Below, one piece after another: positions 35,715 to 48,127 of a stretch of DNA of 64,000 bases; the first letter of the stretch is position 1; the number at the start of each line of letters is the position of its first letter. The stretch is from the NCBI GenBank assembly GCA_016709225.1, contig JADJEE010000001.1, positions 2,108,001 to 2,172,000 on the forward strand. The letters run 5' to 3'. The position numbers were made by a program, and so were the translations under genes. This stretch comes from Deltaproteobacteria bacterium (lineage in GTDB: Bacteria > Myxococcota_A > Polyangia > Nannocystales > Nannocystaceae). The notes beneath the pieces are model-generated. The model had not been told where the DNA came from and did no database searches. It saw only the letters and a list, made by a program, of their open reading frames with translations.

Positions 35715-38700
35715 TCAGCGCCGACGCCCGAGCGCCACGATCCGCCGCCACCACAGCGCCATCGTATCGCGCAGGTCATCCAAATAGCAGTACGTCACCG
35801 GCACCACCACCAATGTCAGTACCGTGGCAGTCGTCATGCCGCCGAGCAGCGCCTGCCCGAAGGCCTGGTACGCGATGCCCTCGCCGGTCGGCTCGGTGAG
35901 TGCCAGCGGCAAGAGGCCACCGATCGTCGTCAGCGAGGTCATGAGAATCGGTCGGAAGCGCAGGCGCCCAGCCTGCACGATCGCCTCCTCGCGCGACAGG
36001 CCCTGCTTCCGCGCGACGTTGACGAAGTCGATCAGCACGATCGCGTTGTTCACCACCACGCCGAGCAGCAGCACGATGCCGATGCCGGCCAGCGGATCGA
36101 TGTGCGCGCCGGTGGCGTAGAGGAACCACCACACGCCCACGAACGACAGCGGAATCGCCGGCAGCACCGCCAGCGGCAGCACGAATGACTCGAACAGGAA
36201 GCCCATCACCAGGAAGATGAAGATGGTGCCCAGGCCCATCGCACCGATGAGGTCGCGGGCCATGTCGTTGATCGCCGTCGCCTCGCCGTCGGCCTCGAAG
36301 CTCAGGCCCTCGGGCAGGCGGTACTCGGCGATGACCTGGCGGATCCGCGCGATGGTCTCGGCGCGATCGTCGTTGGCGAGCTCGAGGCGGATCGCCGTGC
36401 CCACGCGCTTGTTGACCCGCTGCAGCGAGGCCTCGCCGCGCGCCGTGGTCTTCTCCGCCAGCACCGAGATCGGCACACTGCCGCCCTCGCGGGTCGGGAC
36501 CTCCCAGCCGAGGATCGCGTCGACGCTCTTGCGATCGTCCTCGCGGTAGCGCACGCGCACCTCGAGTTCCTTGGCGGGGGTGTGGAAGCGGGGCAGCGGC
36601 GCGCCGCGGATCGCATAGGCCACGGTGTTGGCGAGCGCGTCGGCCGAGACCCCGAAGCGCTCCGACATGCCGCGGTCGACCGACAACGCCAGCTCGTCAC
36701 GCCGACGGGTGTCCTCGCTGCCGCGCACGCCGAGCACGCCCTCGACCTGCAGCAGGCGCTCCTGCAGCGCGTCACGGGTGTCGGCCAGCAAGTCGTGGTC
36801 GTCGCCATAGATCGAGACGCGGAAGGCGTCGTCGCGCGCGCCATCGCTCTCGCCGAACTGCGAGGTCTTGCGCCAGCCTGGCTTGGTCGGCAGCGTGTCG
36901 GCCAGCGCCTTGGCGAACTCCTCGAACGGCGGCTCGTCCGGGCTCGGCGGATCGAAGAACACCTGCACGGTGCCGGTGTTCTCGTCGAAGCCGATGTACT
37001 GCCCGGCGACGCGGAGCTCGCGACCCTCGGTGCGCAGCTGCTCCTCGATGCCGAGGAAGAAGGCGTTGGCCTCGTCGAGCGTCACCTCGGCGGGCATCGA
37101 GTAGTTGATCGTGATGCGCCGCGAGCCGAACTGCTGGCCCGAGGCACACTGCACGTTCATGAACGGGATCGCGGTCGAGGCGAGTGCGAGCAACGAGACC
37201 GCGATGACGTCCATGCGCCGTCGCAGCACCACCCGCAGCAGGCGGCCGTAGGCGTCGTTGAGCGGCGCGAGCGTGGCGTCGTAGATGCGCCCGAGCACGC
37301 GCTCGAGTCCGCGATCGATGGTCGCGACGACCCGCGCGAACGTGCCGCCCCGGGGCGTCGCGACCCCGTCGTCGGCCAGCATCGTGGCCGACGCCAGCGG
37401 CACCAGCACCAGCGCGACGAAGAGGCTCGCCAGCAGCGAGATGCACACCGGCGTGACCATGCGGACCATGAAGAACTGCGTCGGCCCCTCCGACAGCAGC
37501 GCCGCCGGCAGGAACACGATCACCGTGGTGAGCGTCGCCAACGTCATCGCCAGCGCGACCTCGCCGGCGCCTTGCAGCGCGGCGGCGTAGGGGCCCAGCC
37601 CGCGCCGGCGATAGCGCGCGACGTTCTCGGCCACGACCACGGCGTTGTCGACCACTAGGCCCACGCAGATCATCAGGCCCACCAGCGAGACCATGTTGAT
37701 GCTCTGGCCGGTGAAGTACATGACCGGCAGCGCCAGGAACAGCGACAGCGGGATCGACAGCGCAATCACGATCGTGATGAGCAGTCGCCGCAGGAAGAAC
37801 AGCAGCACCGCCAGCGCCAGCCAGCCGCCCTGCACGCCCGAGCCGACCACCTGGTCGAGGCTGTAGCGGATCATGTCGCCCTGCACGAACACGGCGTCGA
37901 CCTGCACACCCTGCAGATCGGGGTGGGCGACCGCCTCGGCGACCGCCGCCTTCACGCGATCGCAGATCTCGACGGTGTTCGCCTGCGACTCCTTGATCAC
38001 GAACATGACCGTCGCGGGCTTGCCGTTGTAGCGGTCGTATCGCGTCACCGGCGGCGGCCCGAGCGTGACGGTCGCGACGTCGCGCAGCCGCAGTCCGTCG
38101 GCGCGAATCATGATCTCGCCGATTTCCTCGGGCGAGGTGAACGCGGCCTGCGATCGCAGCAGCAGCGTGTCACCGCCCTCGCGGATCTGGCCGCTGGCGA
38201 GGGTGAAGTTGGCCCGCACCAGCGCGCCGACCAGGTTCACCATGTTGATGCCGGCGGCCTCCGACGCCGGCCGATCGACGTCGATCTGCACCTGGGGATC
38301 GACGCGGCCCCACATGTTGACCAGGCCGACGCCGTCGATGCGCTCGATCGGCCGCACCAGGTGCTCGTCGATCACCGTCATCGGGTCGGCGAGTTCTTCG
38401 TCCCACACCACGCCGTAGAACGCGACCGGCAGCGACTCGCCCGACTCCTTGCGGATGCGGATCTCCTTGACCTCGGTCGGCAGGTCGCCGCGCACGCGAT
38501 TGATGCGATCGCGGACCTGCCGGTAGGCGACGTCCATGTCGACCTCACCCGCAAACACGATCATGATCTGCGAGGAGCCCGAGTTGGAGTTGCTGATGAT
38601 GCGGTCGATGCCCGGTGTGGTCGCGACCGCGCCCTCGAGCGGCTTGGTGATCTTCTCCTCGACGTCGCGCGCGGTGGCGTCGGGATACGTCACCGACACC

Positions 38701-38882
38701 GACAAGAACGGCGCGGAGAAGCCCGAGGGGATCAGCTCGAGCGGCATGCGGCCGAGCGCGATGACGCCGAGCACCAGCGCCGACAGCAAGACCATGACGA
38801 CCGCGATCGGTCGCCGCAGGGCGGTGCGTACGAGGTGGTTGTCGGCGAACCCGGGCAGCATGGTGATCGTCCTGCGCAGCAC
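35715..38882 (-). CDS. RND family efflux transporter, permease subunit (1055 aa)
   Basis: Inner-membrane proton-driven pump of tripartite efflux systems. The 1055 residues have the normal RND plan: TM1 IAVVMVLLSALVLGVIAL, first periplasmic domain (TYPDATARDVEEKITKPLEGAV), TM2-6 with CVGLVVDNAVVVAENVARYRRR, TM7 near 530, second periplasmic domain, and TM8-12 with VVVNNAIVLIDFVN and RPILMTSLTTIGGLLPLA. In TM4 the proton-relay pair reads VDN rather than the VDD of AcrB. The GTG at 38882 lies two bases after the larger pump's stop; the ATG at 38861 is an alternative. Last gene of the efflux operon; the substrate is unknown. Confidence 0.93.
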   Translation of the reverse strand: MLRRTITMLPGFADNHLVRTALRRPIAVVMVLLSALVLGVIALGRMPLELIPSGFSAPFLSVSVTYPDATARDVEEKITKPLEGAVATTPGIDRIISNSNSGSSQIMIVFAGEVDMDVAYRQVRDRINRVRGDLPTEVKEIRIRKESGESLPVAFYGVVWDEELADPMTVIDEHLVRPIERIDGVGLVNMWGRVDPQVQIDVDRPASEAAGINMVNLVGALVRANFTLASGQIREGGDTLLLRSQAAFTSPEEIGEIMIRADGLRLRDVATVTLGPPPVTRYDRYNGKPATVMFVIKESQANTVEICDRVKAAVAEAVAHPDLQGVQVDAVFVQGDMIRYSLDQVVGSGVQGGWLALAVLLFFLRRLLITIVIALSIPLSLFLALPVMYFTGQSINMVSLVGLMICVGLVVDNAVVVAENVARYRRRGLGPYAAALQGAGEVALAMTLATLTTVIVFLPAALLSEGPTQFFMVRMVTPVCISLLASLFVALVLVPLASATMLADDGVATPRGGTFARVVATIDRGLERVLGRIYDATLAPLNDAYGRLLRVVLRRRMDVIAVSLLALASTAIPFMNVQCASGQQFGSRRITINYSMPAEVTLDEANAFFLGIEEQLRTEGRELRVAGQYIGFDENTGTVQVFFDPPSPDEPPFEEFAKALADTLPTKPGWRKTSQFGESDGARDDAFRVSIYGDDHDLLADTRDALQERLLQVEGVLGVRGSEDTRRRDELALSVDRGMSERFGVSADALANTVAYAIRGAPLPRFHTPAKELEVRVRYREDDRKSVDAILGWEVPTREGGSVPISVLAEKTTARGEASLQRVNKRVGTAIRLELANDDRAETIARIRQVIAEYRLPEGLSFEADGEATAINDMARDLIGAMGLGTIFIFLVMGFLFESFVLPLAVLPAIPLSFVGVWWFLYATGAHIDPLAGIGIVLLLGVVVNNAIVLIDFVNVARKQGLSREEAIVQAGRLRFRPILMTSLTTIGGLLPLALTEPTGEGIAYQAFGQALLGGMTTATVLTLVVVPVTYCYLDDLRDTMALWWRRIVALGRRR

Positions 38883-38884
38883 CC

Positions 38885-42456
<3,572 letters not shown>

Positions 42457-42460
<4 letters not shown>

Positions 42461-43587
42461 GGCAGCTTTCCGCCGTCGGTGGCCGCCGGCCTCGCGGCCT
42501 CGGTGGCATCGCGCTGCACCAGCGCGCCGTCCTTGAGGCCGGCGTGGCCGCTGAGCACGATTTCGGCCCCGACCTCGACGCCACGGGTGATCTCGGCCCG
42601 CAGGCCGTCGACCAGGCCCAGCTCCACGCGCGTGCGTCGGGCCCGGAGCCCGTCGTCGGCGTCGTCGATCACGAACACGTAGGTCTCGTCGTCGTCACGC
42701 ACCAGCGCTTGCTTGGGCACCAGCGTCGCGTGCGACTTGGACTCGGTGGTCAGCTTCACCTCGGCGTACATGCCGGGCAAGAAGCCCTTGCTGCCGGCGA
42801 GCTCGCGCGGCAACGCGACGGTCACCTTGACCGTGCCGGTGGTCGCGTCGACCACCGGCGCGATGCGGGCGACCTTGCCCAGGCCCTGGCGACCGACCGC
42901 GGCCTTGCCGACGATCTGCGCGGGCTGGCCCACGTCGATGCGGTCGAGCTCGCGCTCGGGCACGTAGACCCTCGCGACCAAGGAGTCGAAATCGACGATG
43001 GTCGCGATCTGGGCGCCCGAGGTGACGAAGCCACCCTCGCTGACGCTGCGCTGGGTGACGGTGCCGCCGAGCGGCGCGAGGATCTTGGTGTTGCGAACGT
43101 CGCGCTTGCGATCGGACACGTCGATGAGCGCGGTGCGGTAGGCCAGCTTGGCAGCATCGAGCTCCTGCTTGCTCGCCACCTTCTGCGCGAACAGGGCCTC
43201 GACGGTCTCGAGGTCGGCCTTGGCCTTGTCGAGCGAGGTCGAGGCGCGATCGAGGCCGCTGGCCTGCAGGTCCGAGCGGATGCGGCCGAGCAGCTTGCCG
43301 ACCGTGACGACGTCGCCCTCCTCGAAGGCGAGATCGACCAGACGCCCGGTCGACTCTGCGTGCACCGTGACCATGCGCTCGGCCTCGATCGTCGAGGCCG
43401 CGGTCAGCTCGGCGTCGATCGGGCCGGCGACGACCTTGGTCACGACCACCGCGGCCGCGCGCTCGCCGGGCTCGGCGTCGGCCGCCTTCGCATCACCGGC
43501 GAGCGAGCCCGGTGGGCCACCGCAGCCGGCAACCAGCAGGGACAGCGCGAACGTGGAGATCGCGAGCGGGGACACGAAGGGGCGCAT
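42457..43587 (-). CDS. RND efflux membrane-fusion lipoprotein
   Basis: Periplasmic adaptor of the efflux operon. The 376 residues start with a lipobox signal (LLVAGC at about 20). The paired lipoyl halves (VHAESTGRLVDLAFEEGDVVTVGKLLGRI and APLGGTVTQRSVSEGGFVTSGAQIATIVD) flank a short alpha-hairpin (LDKAKADLETVEALFAQKVASKQELDAAKLAY). Beta-barrel and membrane-proximal domains follow (LVPKQALVRDDDETYVFVID). The ATG at 43587 places the signal peptide correctly; upstream in-frame codons would bury it. First gene of the operon adaptor-RND-RND. No outer-membrane factor is encoded nearby, so a TolC-type partner must come from elsewhere. Confidence 0.93.
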
Positions 43588-43759
43588 GACGAGGACCAAG
43601 GGGGGAAGCCGGCCTGTCGGAGCAATCGCGGAAGCGTCTAGCACCGATTCCGCCGAAGGCCGGCTCGAGGCCAGATGGTACCGCGCCGCCCCGCACTAGA
43701 CCCCGCCGCCCGCGCCGAGGTTGCGGCCGTTCGATGAAGTTTCGTGAAGTTCCACTGCA

Positions 43760-43782
43760 CGCTCGCGCAGCTGGCGCGAGCG
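43760..43782 (-). terminator. hairpin terminator after the ATPase/caspase-like operon
   Basis: CGCTCGCGC (43760-43768) and GCGCGAGCG (43774-43782) form a perfect 9-bp stem over a 5-base loop, 29 bp past the stop of the caspase-like gene. The flank holds GAACTTCACGAAACTTC on the minus strand. Confidence 0.5.
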
Positions 43783-43810
43783 CACGACCGCTCGCGCACA
43801 GGTCGGCCGC

Positions 43811-44401
43811 TCACTTGCGGGTGACCGCGACCCGAAGGTGCAGTCGGTCCAGGAGTGTGCCGAGCTCGAAGAGGTTCCGGAGCGAGTCCTCGATGCTGTC
43901 GACCGCATCGCGCCCGACCTTCTCGAGGCTCCTCTCGTCCCCCTCGCCTGTGAGGAACGCCTCGACCATCGCAAGCGCTGCATCGTGTACCGCCTCGCGC
44001 TGCGCCGGGCTCAGCGCTGCAACGTTCGGCGACGCCACAGTACCGTCGAAGCCGACGAATTCCTGCACGCACCCGTCGACGGCGCGCTGGCCCAGGCTCT
44101 GCGGGCGGTCCTCGACCGGCAACGTCGCACAGGCAAACGCGAACACGCGCCCGCCGGTGAACCGTTGCGCGAGCCATTCCGCGGTGAGTAGTGCGCTACC
44201 CCGCGTAGGCCCCAGACCCATCGGACCGCCATGCCCGAAGATGACCGCGGTCCGCCCGATGCCATCCTCGAACGAGGTGACATCATCTTTGGTGAGACGA
44301 ACGCGAGGCGGTGCGCGCTCCGCAAGTCGCTCGGCCAAGCGTGCAGCGGCCTCGGTCGCGTCGTCGCCGACCAGCGTCACGAGCACGAAGTCGCCAGTCA
44401 C
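43811..44401 (-). CDS. small caspase/CHAT-like protein, partner of AAA ATPase
   Basis: Not assignable to a named family by eye. The 196 residues show an alpha/beta order with FVLVTLVGDD (strand 1), TAVIFGHGGPMGLG carrying His57 directly after a hydrophobic strand, then a helix and GGRVFAFACATLP carrying Cys91 at the end of the next strand, followed by VQEFVGFDG. A strand-H-G ... strand-A-C-A/T arrangement is how the catalytic His-Cys dyad appears in caspase-fold peptidases (C14, C25, CHAT). The C-terminal 65 residues are helical. The GTG start overlaps the ATPase stop by four bases (GTGA). Protease activity is inference; it could instead be a catalytically inert sensor. Confidence 0.65.
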   Translation of the reverse strand: MTGDFVLVTLVGDDATEAAARLAERLAERAPPRVRLTKDDVTSFEDGIGRTAVIFGHGGPMGLGPTRGSALLTAEWLAQRFTGGRVFAFACATLPVEDRPQSLGQRAVDGCVQEFVGFDGTVASPNVAALSPAQREAVHDAALAMVEAFLTGEGDERSLEKVGRDAVDSIEDSLRNLFELGTLLDRLHLRVAVTRK

Positions 44402-45846
44402 GGCTTCGGCCTGCGAGTCGCCTTCTCCAGCATGTTCACGACCGTGCGCGTGACTTGGGCGACGTACTGCTGGGCGAGCGCCTGGTCGCCGTCGAGCGAG
44501 GCACGAAGCTGGGCGGCCGACACCGGATTGCCGTCCGCGTCGTGGAACACGACCTGCTCGGGGCCGATCTCGTGGGTCTCGTCGACCAGCTGGCGCAGTG
44601 CGTCGAACACGGGGCCCGGCTCGTAGAAGTGCGTCTGCGCGAGGCTCCTCGGCCTCTTCTCGATGCGCGTGTAGCCCTCGGCGTCGAGGGAGACGTCGAA
44701 GTACTCTGGCGCGATCGCGAAGCTGTGCTGGTGGGTCTCGATCCAGAGTTGATCGAAACGCGCACGGCCCTCGGAGCCCGAACCATCCTCGACGCTGCGC
44801 TCGAGGAAGCGTGCGAGCTCGAGTTGGGTCGAGCTGTGCAGGTGGGCTTCCGGTTCCTGCAGCATCACGATGGGTGCGCCCCGCAGGCACATCCGGGTGA
44901 TGAGCGCGACGATCTGCTGCTCGCCGGTGCCGAGCTGCGTGAGCGGGATGTCCTTGTGGTGCGGCGTGCTGACGAGGAAACGCGTCTCGCCGAAGAGCTC
45001 GTGCTCGCTGGGTCGGACTCTCGTGGCTTCGCCCGCGAAGAGGCCCGCATCCGCGAGCAAGCGCGGGAGTGACTCGAAGAAGGCGAACTCCCGCGGATTG
45101 CTCGACAGCGCGGCACGACGCAGCAGCGTCTGGAGCATCTCGGGCTCGACCGCGGCGCCCCGGCCGAGGATCACTTCGCGAAGCACGCGTCGAAACGCAT
45201 CGACCGACTCGAACAGCTCGGTCAGATGAAGTCCGGTCGGGCTCGACCGCAAATCACGTGTCGCGTCGGCCTGCAGCTTCTCGAGCGCGACTTCGCGGAG
45301 CTTGACGAGGACTTCCGCCTGATCCGCAGACGCCGATGGCTTCGACTCGACCTGCTGGGCCGCCTTGGCTCGCTCCACGGCCTGTTGTGCCGCCTCGATC
45401 TCGGCGGTCAGGTCCAAGCGGTCGAGCGTTCCATGGGCAAGTTCGATCTCGATGCCGTGATCGCTGCCGAGGTCGACCGCAGTCGCACCGAGAGTCACCC
45501 TCGCACCACGGAGGCCAGGGATGCGTAACAACTCAGCAGCCGACTCGCCGACGGACAGCGTCACCGCGATCTCGATGCGGCCCGGCCCTCCTCGCGTGAA
45601 GTCGTCGGGTTCCAGATCGAATCGCTCGCGCGCCCGCGCGTACGGTTGGCGCAACGGCGCGCCGTCGCCGACGGCCGCCAACCACTTCAGCGCCAAGCCC
45701 ACCGCGCGCCCCAGCGTCGACTTACCCGAGCCGTTCGGCCCGTGCAGGACCACGAGGTCCGGCAGATCGACCAGCTCGACGTCCCTCAGACTGCGCAGCC
45801 CAGCGACGCGCAGCCGAGTGATCTTCGTACGCCGGTAGGACGACAC
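44398..45846 (-). CDS. AAA family ATPase, OLD/RecF-like, without TOPRIM
   Basis: SMC-like ATPase of the kind found in defence systems. The 482 residues hold Walker A GPNGSGKST (36-44), a middle region with helical coiled character (EIEAAQQAVERAKAAQQ), the ABC-type signature LGTGEQQIVALITRM (about 306), Walker B with catalytic Glu in IVMLQEPEAHLH (about 324-335), and the H-loop IETHQHSF (about 369). The C-terminus lacks the TOPRIM nuclease acidic motifs of OLD/GajA proteins, so any effector function must come from the partner gene, which overlaps by GTGA. The start is GTG at 45846. The gene sits 92 bp downstream of ald but looks functionally separate. Confidence 0.88.
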   Translation of the reverse strand: MSSYRRTKITRLRVAGLRSLRDVELVDLPDLVVLHGPNGSGKSTLGRAVGLALKWLAAVGDGAPLRQPYARARERFDLEPDDFTRGGPGRIEIAVTLSVGESAAELLRIPGLRGARVTLGATAVDLGSDHGIEIELAHGTLDRLDLTAEIEAAQQAVERAKAAQQVESKPSASADQAEVLVKLREVALEKLQADATRDLRSSPTGLHLTELFESVDAFRRVLREVILGRGAAVEPEMLQTLLRRAALSSNPREFAFFESLPRLLADAGLFAGEATRVRPSEHELFGETRFLVSTPHHKDIPLTQLGTGEQQIVALITRMCLRGAPIVMLQEPEAHLHSSTQLELARFLERSVEDGSGSEGRARFDQLWIETHQHSFAIAPEYFDVSLDAEGYTRIEKRPRSLAQTHFYEPGPVFDALRQLVDETHEIGPEQVVFHDADGNPVSAAQLRASLDGDQALAQQYVAQVTRTVVNMLEKATRRPKP

Positions 45847-45938
45847 GCACGAAGCCTAGCACGGCGCCCGCGCGGCCGTGGACCACCTTCTCGGCGAGGG
45901 CGGCCCACGCCTGGCGCGAGCCGCCCCGACCCGCCCCA

Positions 45939-47051
45939 TCACATCGCCTGATCGAGCGGCGTGTACTCGAGGCGGTGGGCCTTCGCGACCGCCTCGTAGA
46001 CGCACTTGCCACCCACCGTGTTGAGTCCGGCGGCGACGTGGCGGCTCTTCTTGATCGCACCCGCGACACCCTCCTTCGCGATCAGCAGCGCGTGCTGCAG
46101 GGTCGCGTTGGTGAGCGCGATGGTCGAGGTGCGCGGCACGGCGCCCGGCATGTTGGCCACGCAGTAGTGCACGATGCCCTCCTCGATGAAGGTCGGGTTC
46201 TCGTGGGTGGTCGGGCGGCAGGTCTCGATGCAGCCACCCTGATCGACGGCGACGTCGACGACCACGCTGCCGTCCTCCATCGCGCGCAGGTGCTCGCGGG
46301 TCACCAGCGTCGGCGCAGCGCCGCCGGGCAACAGCACCGCGCCGACGACCATGTCGGCCTGCGTCACCTCGCGCATGATGTTCTCGGGGTTGCTGTAGAG
46401 GGTCTCGATCGCGTTGCCGAAGACGTCCTCGAGGTACAGCATGCGCTCGGCGTTGACGTCGAGCACGGTCACGCGCGCGCCGAGGCCGATGGCGATGCGC
46501 GCGGCCGCGGTGCCGACCACACCACCGCCGAGGATGACGACCTGGCCGCGACGGGTGCCCGGGATGCCGCCGAGCAGCAGGCCCTTGCCGCCCTTCTCGC
46601 GCTCGAGGCACGACGCGCCGACCTGCGAGGCCATGCGGCCGGCGATCTCGCTCATCGGACGCAGCAGCGGCAGCCCGCCGTGATCGTCGGTGATGGTCTC
46701 GTAGGCGACGCCGGTGACCTTCTTGGCCAACAGCTCGCGGGTGAGCTCGGGGAACGCGGCCAGGTGGAGGTACGTGTAGAGGGTGAGGTTCTCGCGGAAG
46801 TACGCGAACTCGCTCGGCAGCGGCTCCTTCACCTTGATGACCATGTCGGCGCTGGCCCAGACGTCGGCCGCGGCGGGCACGATGGTCGCGCCGGCGTTGT
46901 TGTACATCTCGTCGGTGAAGCCCGACGACAGGCCTGCACCCTGCTCGACCAGCACGGTGTGACCACCGGCCGTGAAGGCTTGCGCACCGGCGGGGCTGCA
47001 GCCGACGCGGTACTCGTGGGTCTTGATCTCCTTGGGAACGCCGATGCGCAT
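45939..47051 (-). CDS. ald: alanine dehydrogenase
   Basis: NAD-dependent interconversion of alanine with pyruvate and ammonia. The 370-residue length is exactly that of the family. Visible are MRIGVPKEIKTHEYRVG (pyruvate Arg), VKVKEPLPSEF with the catalytic Lys, LYTYLHLAAFPEL with the catalytic His, the NAD-binding VVILGGGVVGTAAARIAIGLGARVTVLDVN, the active-site VVDVAVDQGGCIETC with Asp, and VANMPGAVPRTST. The ATG at 47051 is standard. Other enzymes of pyruvate and nitrogen metabolism in the window (pdh, glnA) are not co-transcribed with it. Confidence 0.96.
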   Translation of the reverse strand: MRIGVPKEIKTHEYRVGCSPAGAQAFTAGGHTVLVEQGAGLSSGFTDEMYNNAGATIVPAAADVWASADMVIKVKEPLPSEFAYFRENLTLYTYLHLAAFPELTRELLAKKVTGVAYETITDDHGGLPLLRPMSEIAGRMASQVGASCLEREKGGKGLLLGGIPGTRRGQVVILGGGVVGTAAARIAIGLGARVTVLDVNAERMLYLEDVFGNAIETLYSNPENIMREVTQADMVVGAVLLPGGAAPTLVTREHLRAMEDGSVVVDVAVDQGGCIETCRPTTHENPTFIEEGIVHYCVANMPGAVPRTSTIALTNATLQHALLIAKEGVAGAIKKSRHVAAGLNTVGGKCVYEAVAKAHRLEYTPLDQAM

Positions 47052-47263
47052 GGTGGGACGACTCGCTGTTGGTTGGGGCCGCACGGTTCGAGGTGCGGTG
47101 GAGCTCGTGGCCGACGACCTCGGCAGTGAGGGCGTCGGTTCGACGCGCGGACGATACCGCTTCGGCCCACCGCGCGGCAGGGCACCGCGGGTCGCCCGCG
47201 GCGTCGGTCGCCTTGAGCCTGCGCACGGACGGGTGGCACCGCCGCTGCGCACGCCCCAGCGCG

Positions 47264-48028
47264 TCAGCGCGCGGCCAGCAGCGCGCCCGCGAGCTCGAGG
47301 AAACCCGCGGACTCGGCCTGCGCGCACACCCAGCGCGGCATCGCCGGCATGAACGCGGCCTGCCGCAACACGTCGGCGGTGCCGACCGTGACACCGAAGC
47401 GACCGGCGACGAACAAGCCGGCGTCGTTGGGTGCATCGCCGATGGTCGCGATCGCAGCGCCCGGCACACCAGCGGCACGCAGCAGCGCCGCGCCCTTGTC
47501 GGGTCGCACGTGGGTGACGTGGACGTGCACGCTCGACCAGGTCGCGAACAGCCCTGCGTCCGCGACGCGCGCGGCGAGCTCGGCGAGCACCTCGGCCTCG
47601 CGGTGCTCGCGTTCGAAGGCCACGTCGACCACGCGAAACGGATCATCGGCGGTCGAGCGCAGCGTGAGCCCCGACGCGCGGCCGAGATCCAGCGCCTGGG
47701 CGCGCAGTCGGTCGCGATCGACCGCCGGCACCAGCAGCACGGGCGGCGTGTCGGGGACGATCTCGACCATGCCGTTCTCGGCGATGCCGCGCCGCACCCC
47801 CGGCAGGTAGCGAACCAGGCCGAGGACCTCGCCGCTGGGCCGCCCGCTCACGGGCATCACCTCGATGCCGGCCTGCACCAGGCGCGCAATCGCGGCGACG
47901 ACCTCGGGATCGAGCCCGTCACCCTTGGTCAGGGTGCCGTCGACGTCGGTGGCCAGCAGCGTGACTCCACCCAGGATCCGCCGCCGCGCGTCCGCGTCGA
48001 GGCTGCGCAAGGGTTCGGGGTCGCTCAT
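47264..48028 (-). CDS. HAD superfamily phosphatase, Cof/type IIB
   Basis: Small-molecule phosphatase of 254 residues. HAD motifs: I LLATDVDGTLT with the nucleophile Asp, II VMPVSGRPSGE, III Lys in HVRPDKGAALL, and IV TIGDAPNDAGLF. The cap region between II and III is of the IIB type. It resembles phosphoglycolate- or sucrose-phosphatase-like members, but the substrate cannot be told. The ATG at 48028 is selected; upstream in-frame sequence is antisense noise of the kinase gene. It is divergent from the kinase-FHA gene across 99 bp and 212 bp upstream of ald. Confidence 0.88.
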   Translation of the reverse strand: MSDPEPLRSLDADARRRILGGVTLLATDVDGTLTKGDGLDPEVVAAIARLVQAGIEVMPVSGRPSGEVLGLVRYLPGVRRGIAENGMVEIVPDTPPVLLVPAVDRDRLRAQALDLGRASGLTLRSTADDPFRVVDVAFEREHREAEVLAELAARVADAGLFATWSSVHVHVTHVRPDKGAALLRAAGVPGAAIATIGDAPNDAGLFVAGRFGVTVGTADVLRQAAFMPAMPRWVCAQAESAGFLELAGALLAAR

Positions 48029-48127
48029 CGTCGGGGCAGCCGCGTCGTCCACGAGGTGGCAAGCCCATAGCACGATCCATCGGTACCCCGGTGACGGCGC
48101 GACCGTGATAGTTTGTGCGATAGCGCC

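Noticed and set aside
35422..36188. Plus-strand open frames over the low-GC patch and the RND gene end
   Set aside because: They run through secure minus-strand genes and have no domains or start signals.
44402..44890. Upstream extension of the caspase-like gene frame to about 359 codons
   Set aside because: This part is antisense-like Arg-rich shadow inside the ATPase gene; the GTG at 44401 overlapping the ATPase stop is the natural start.
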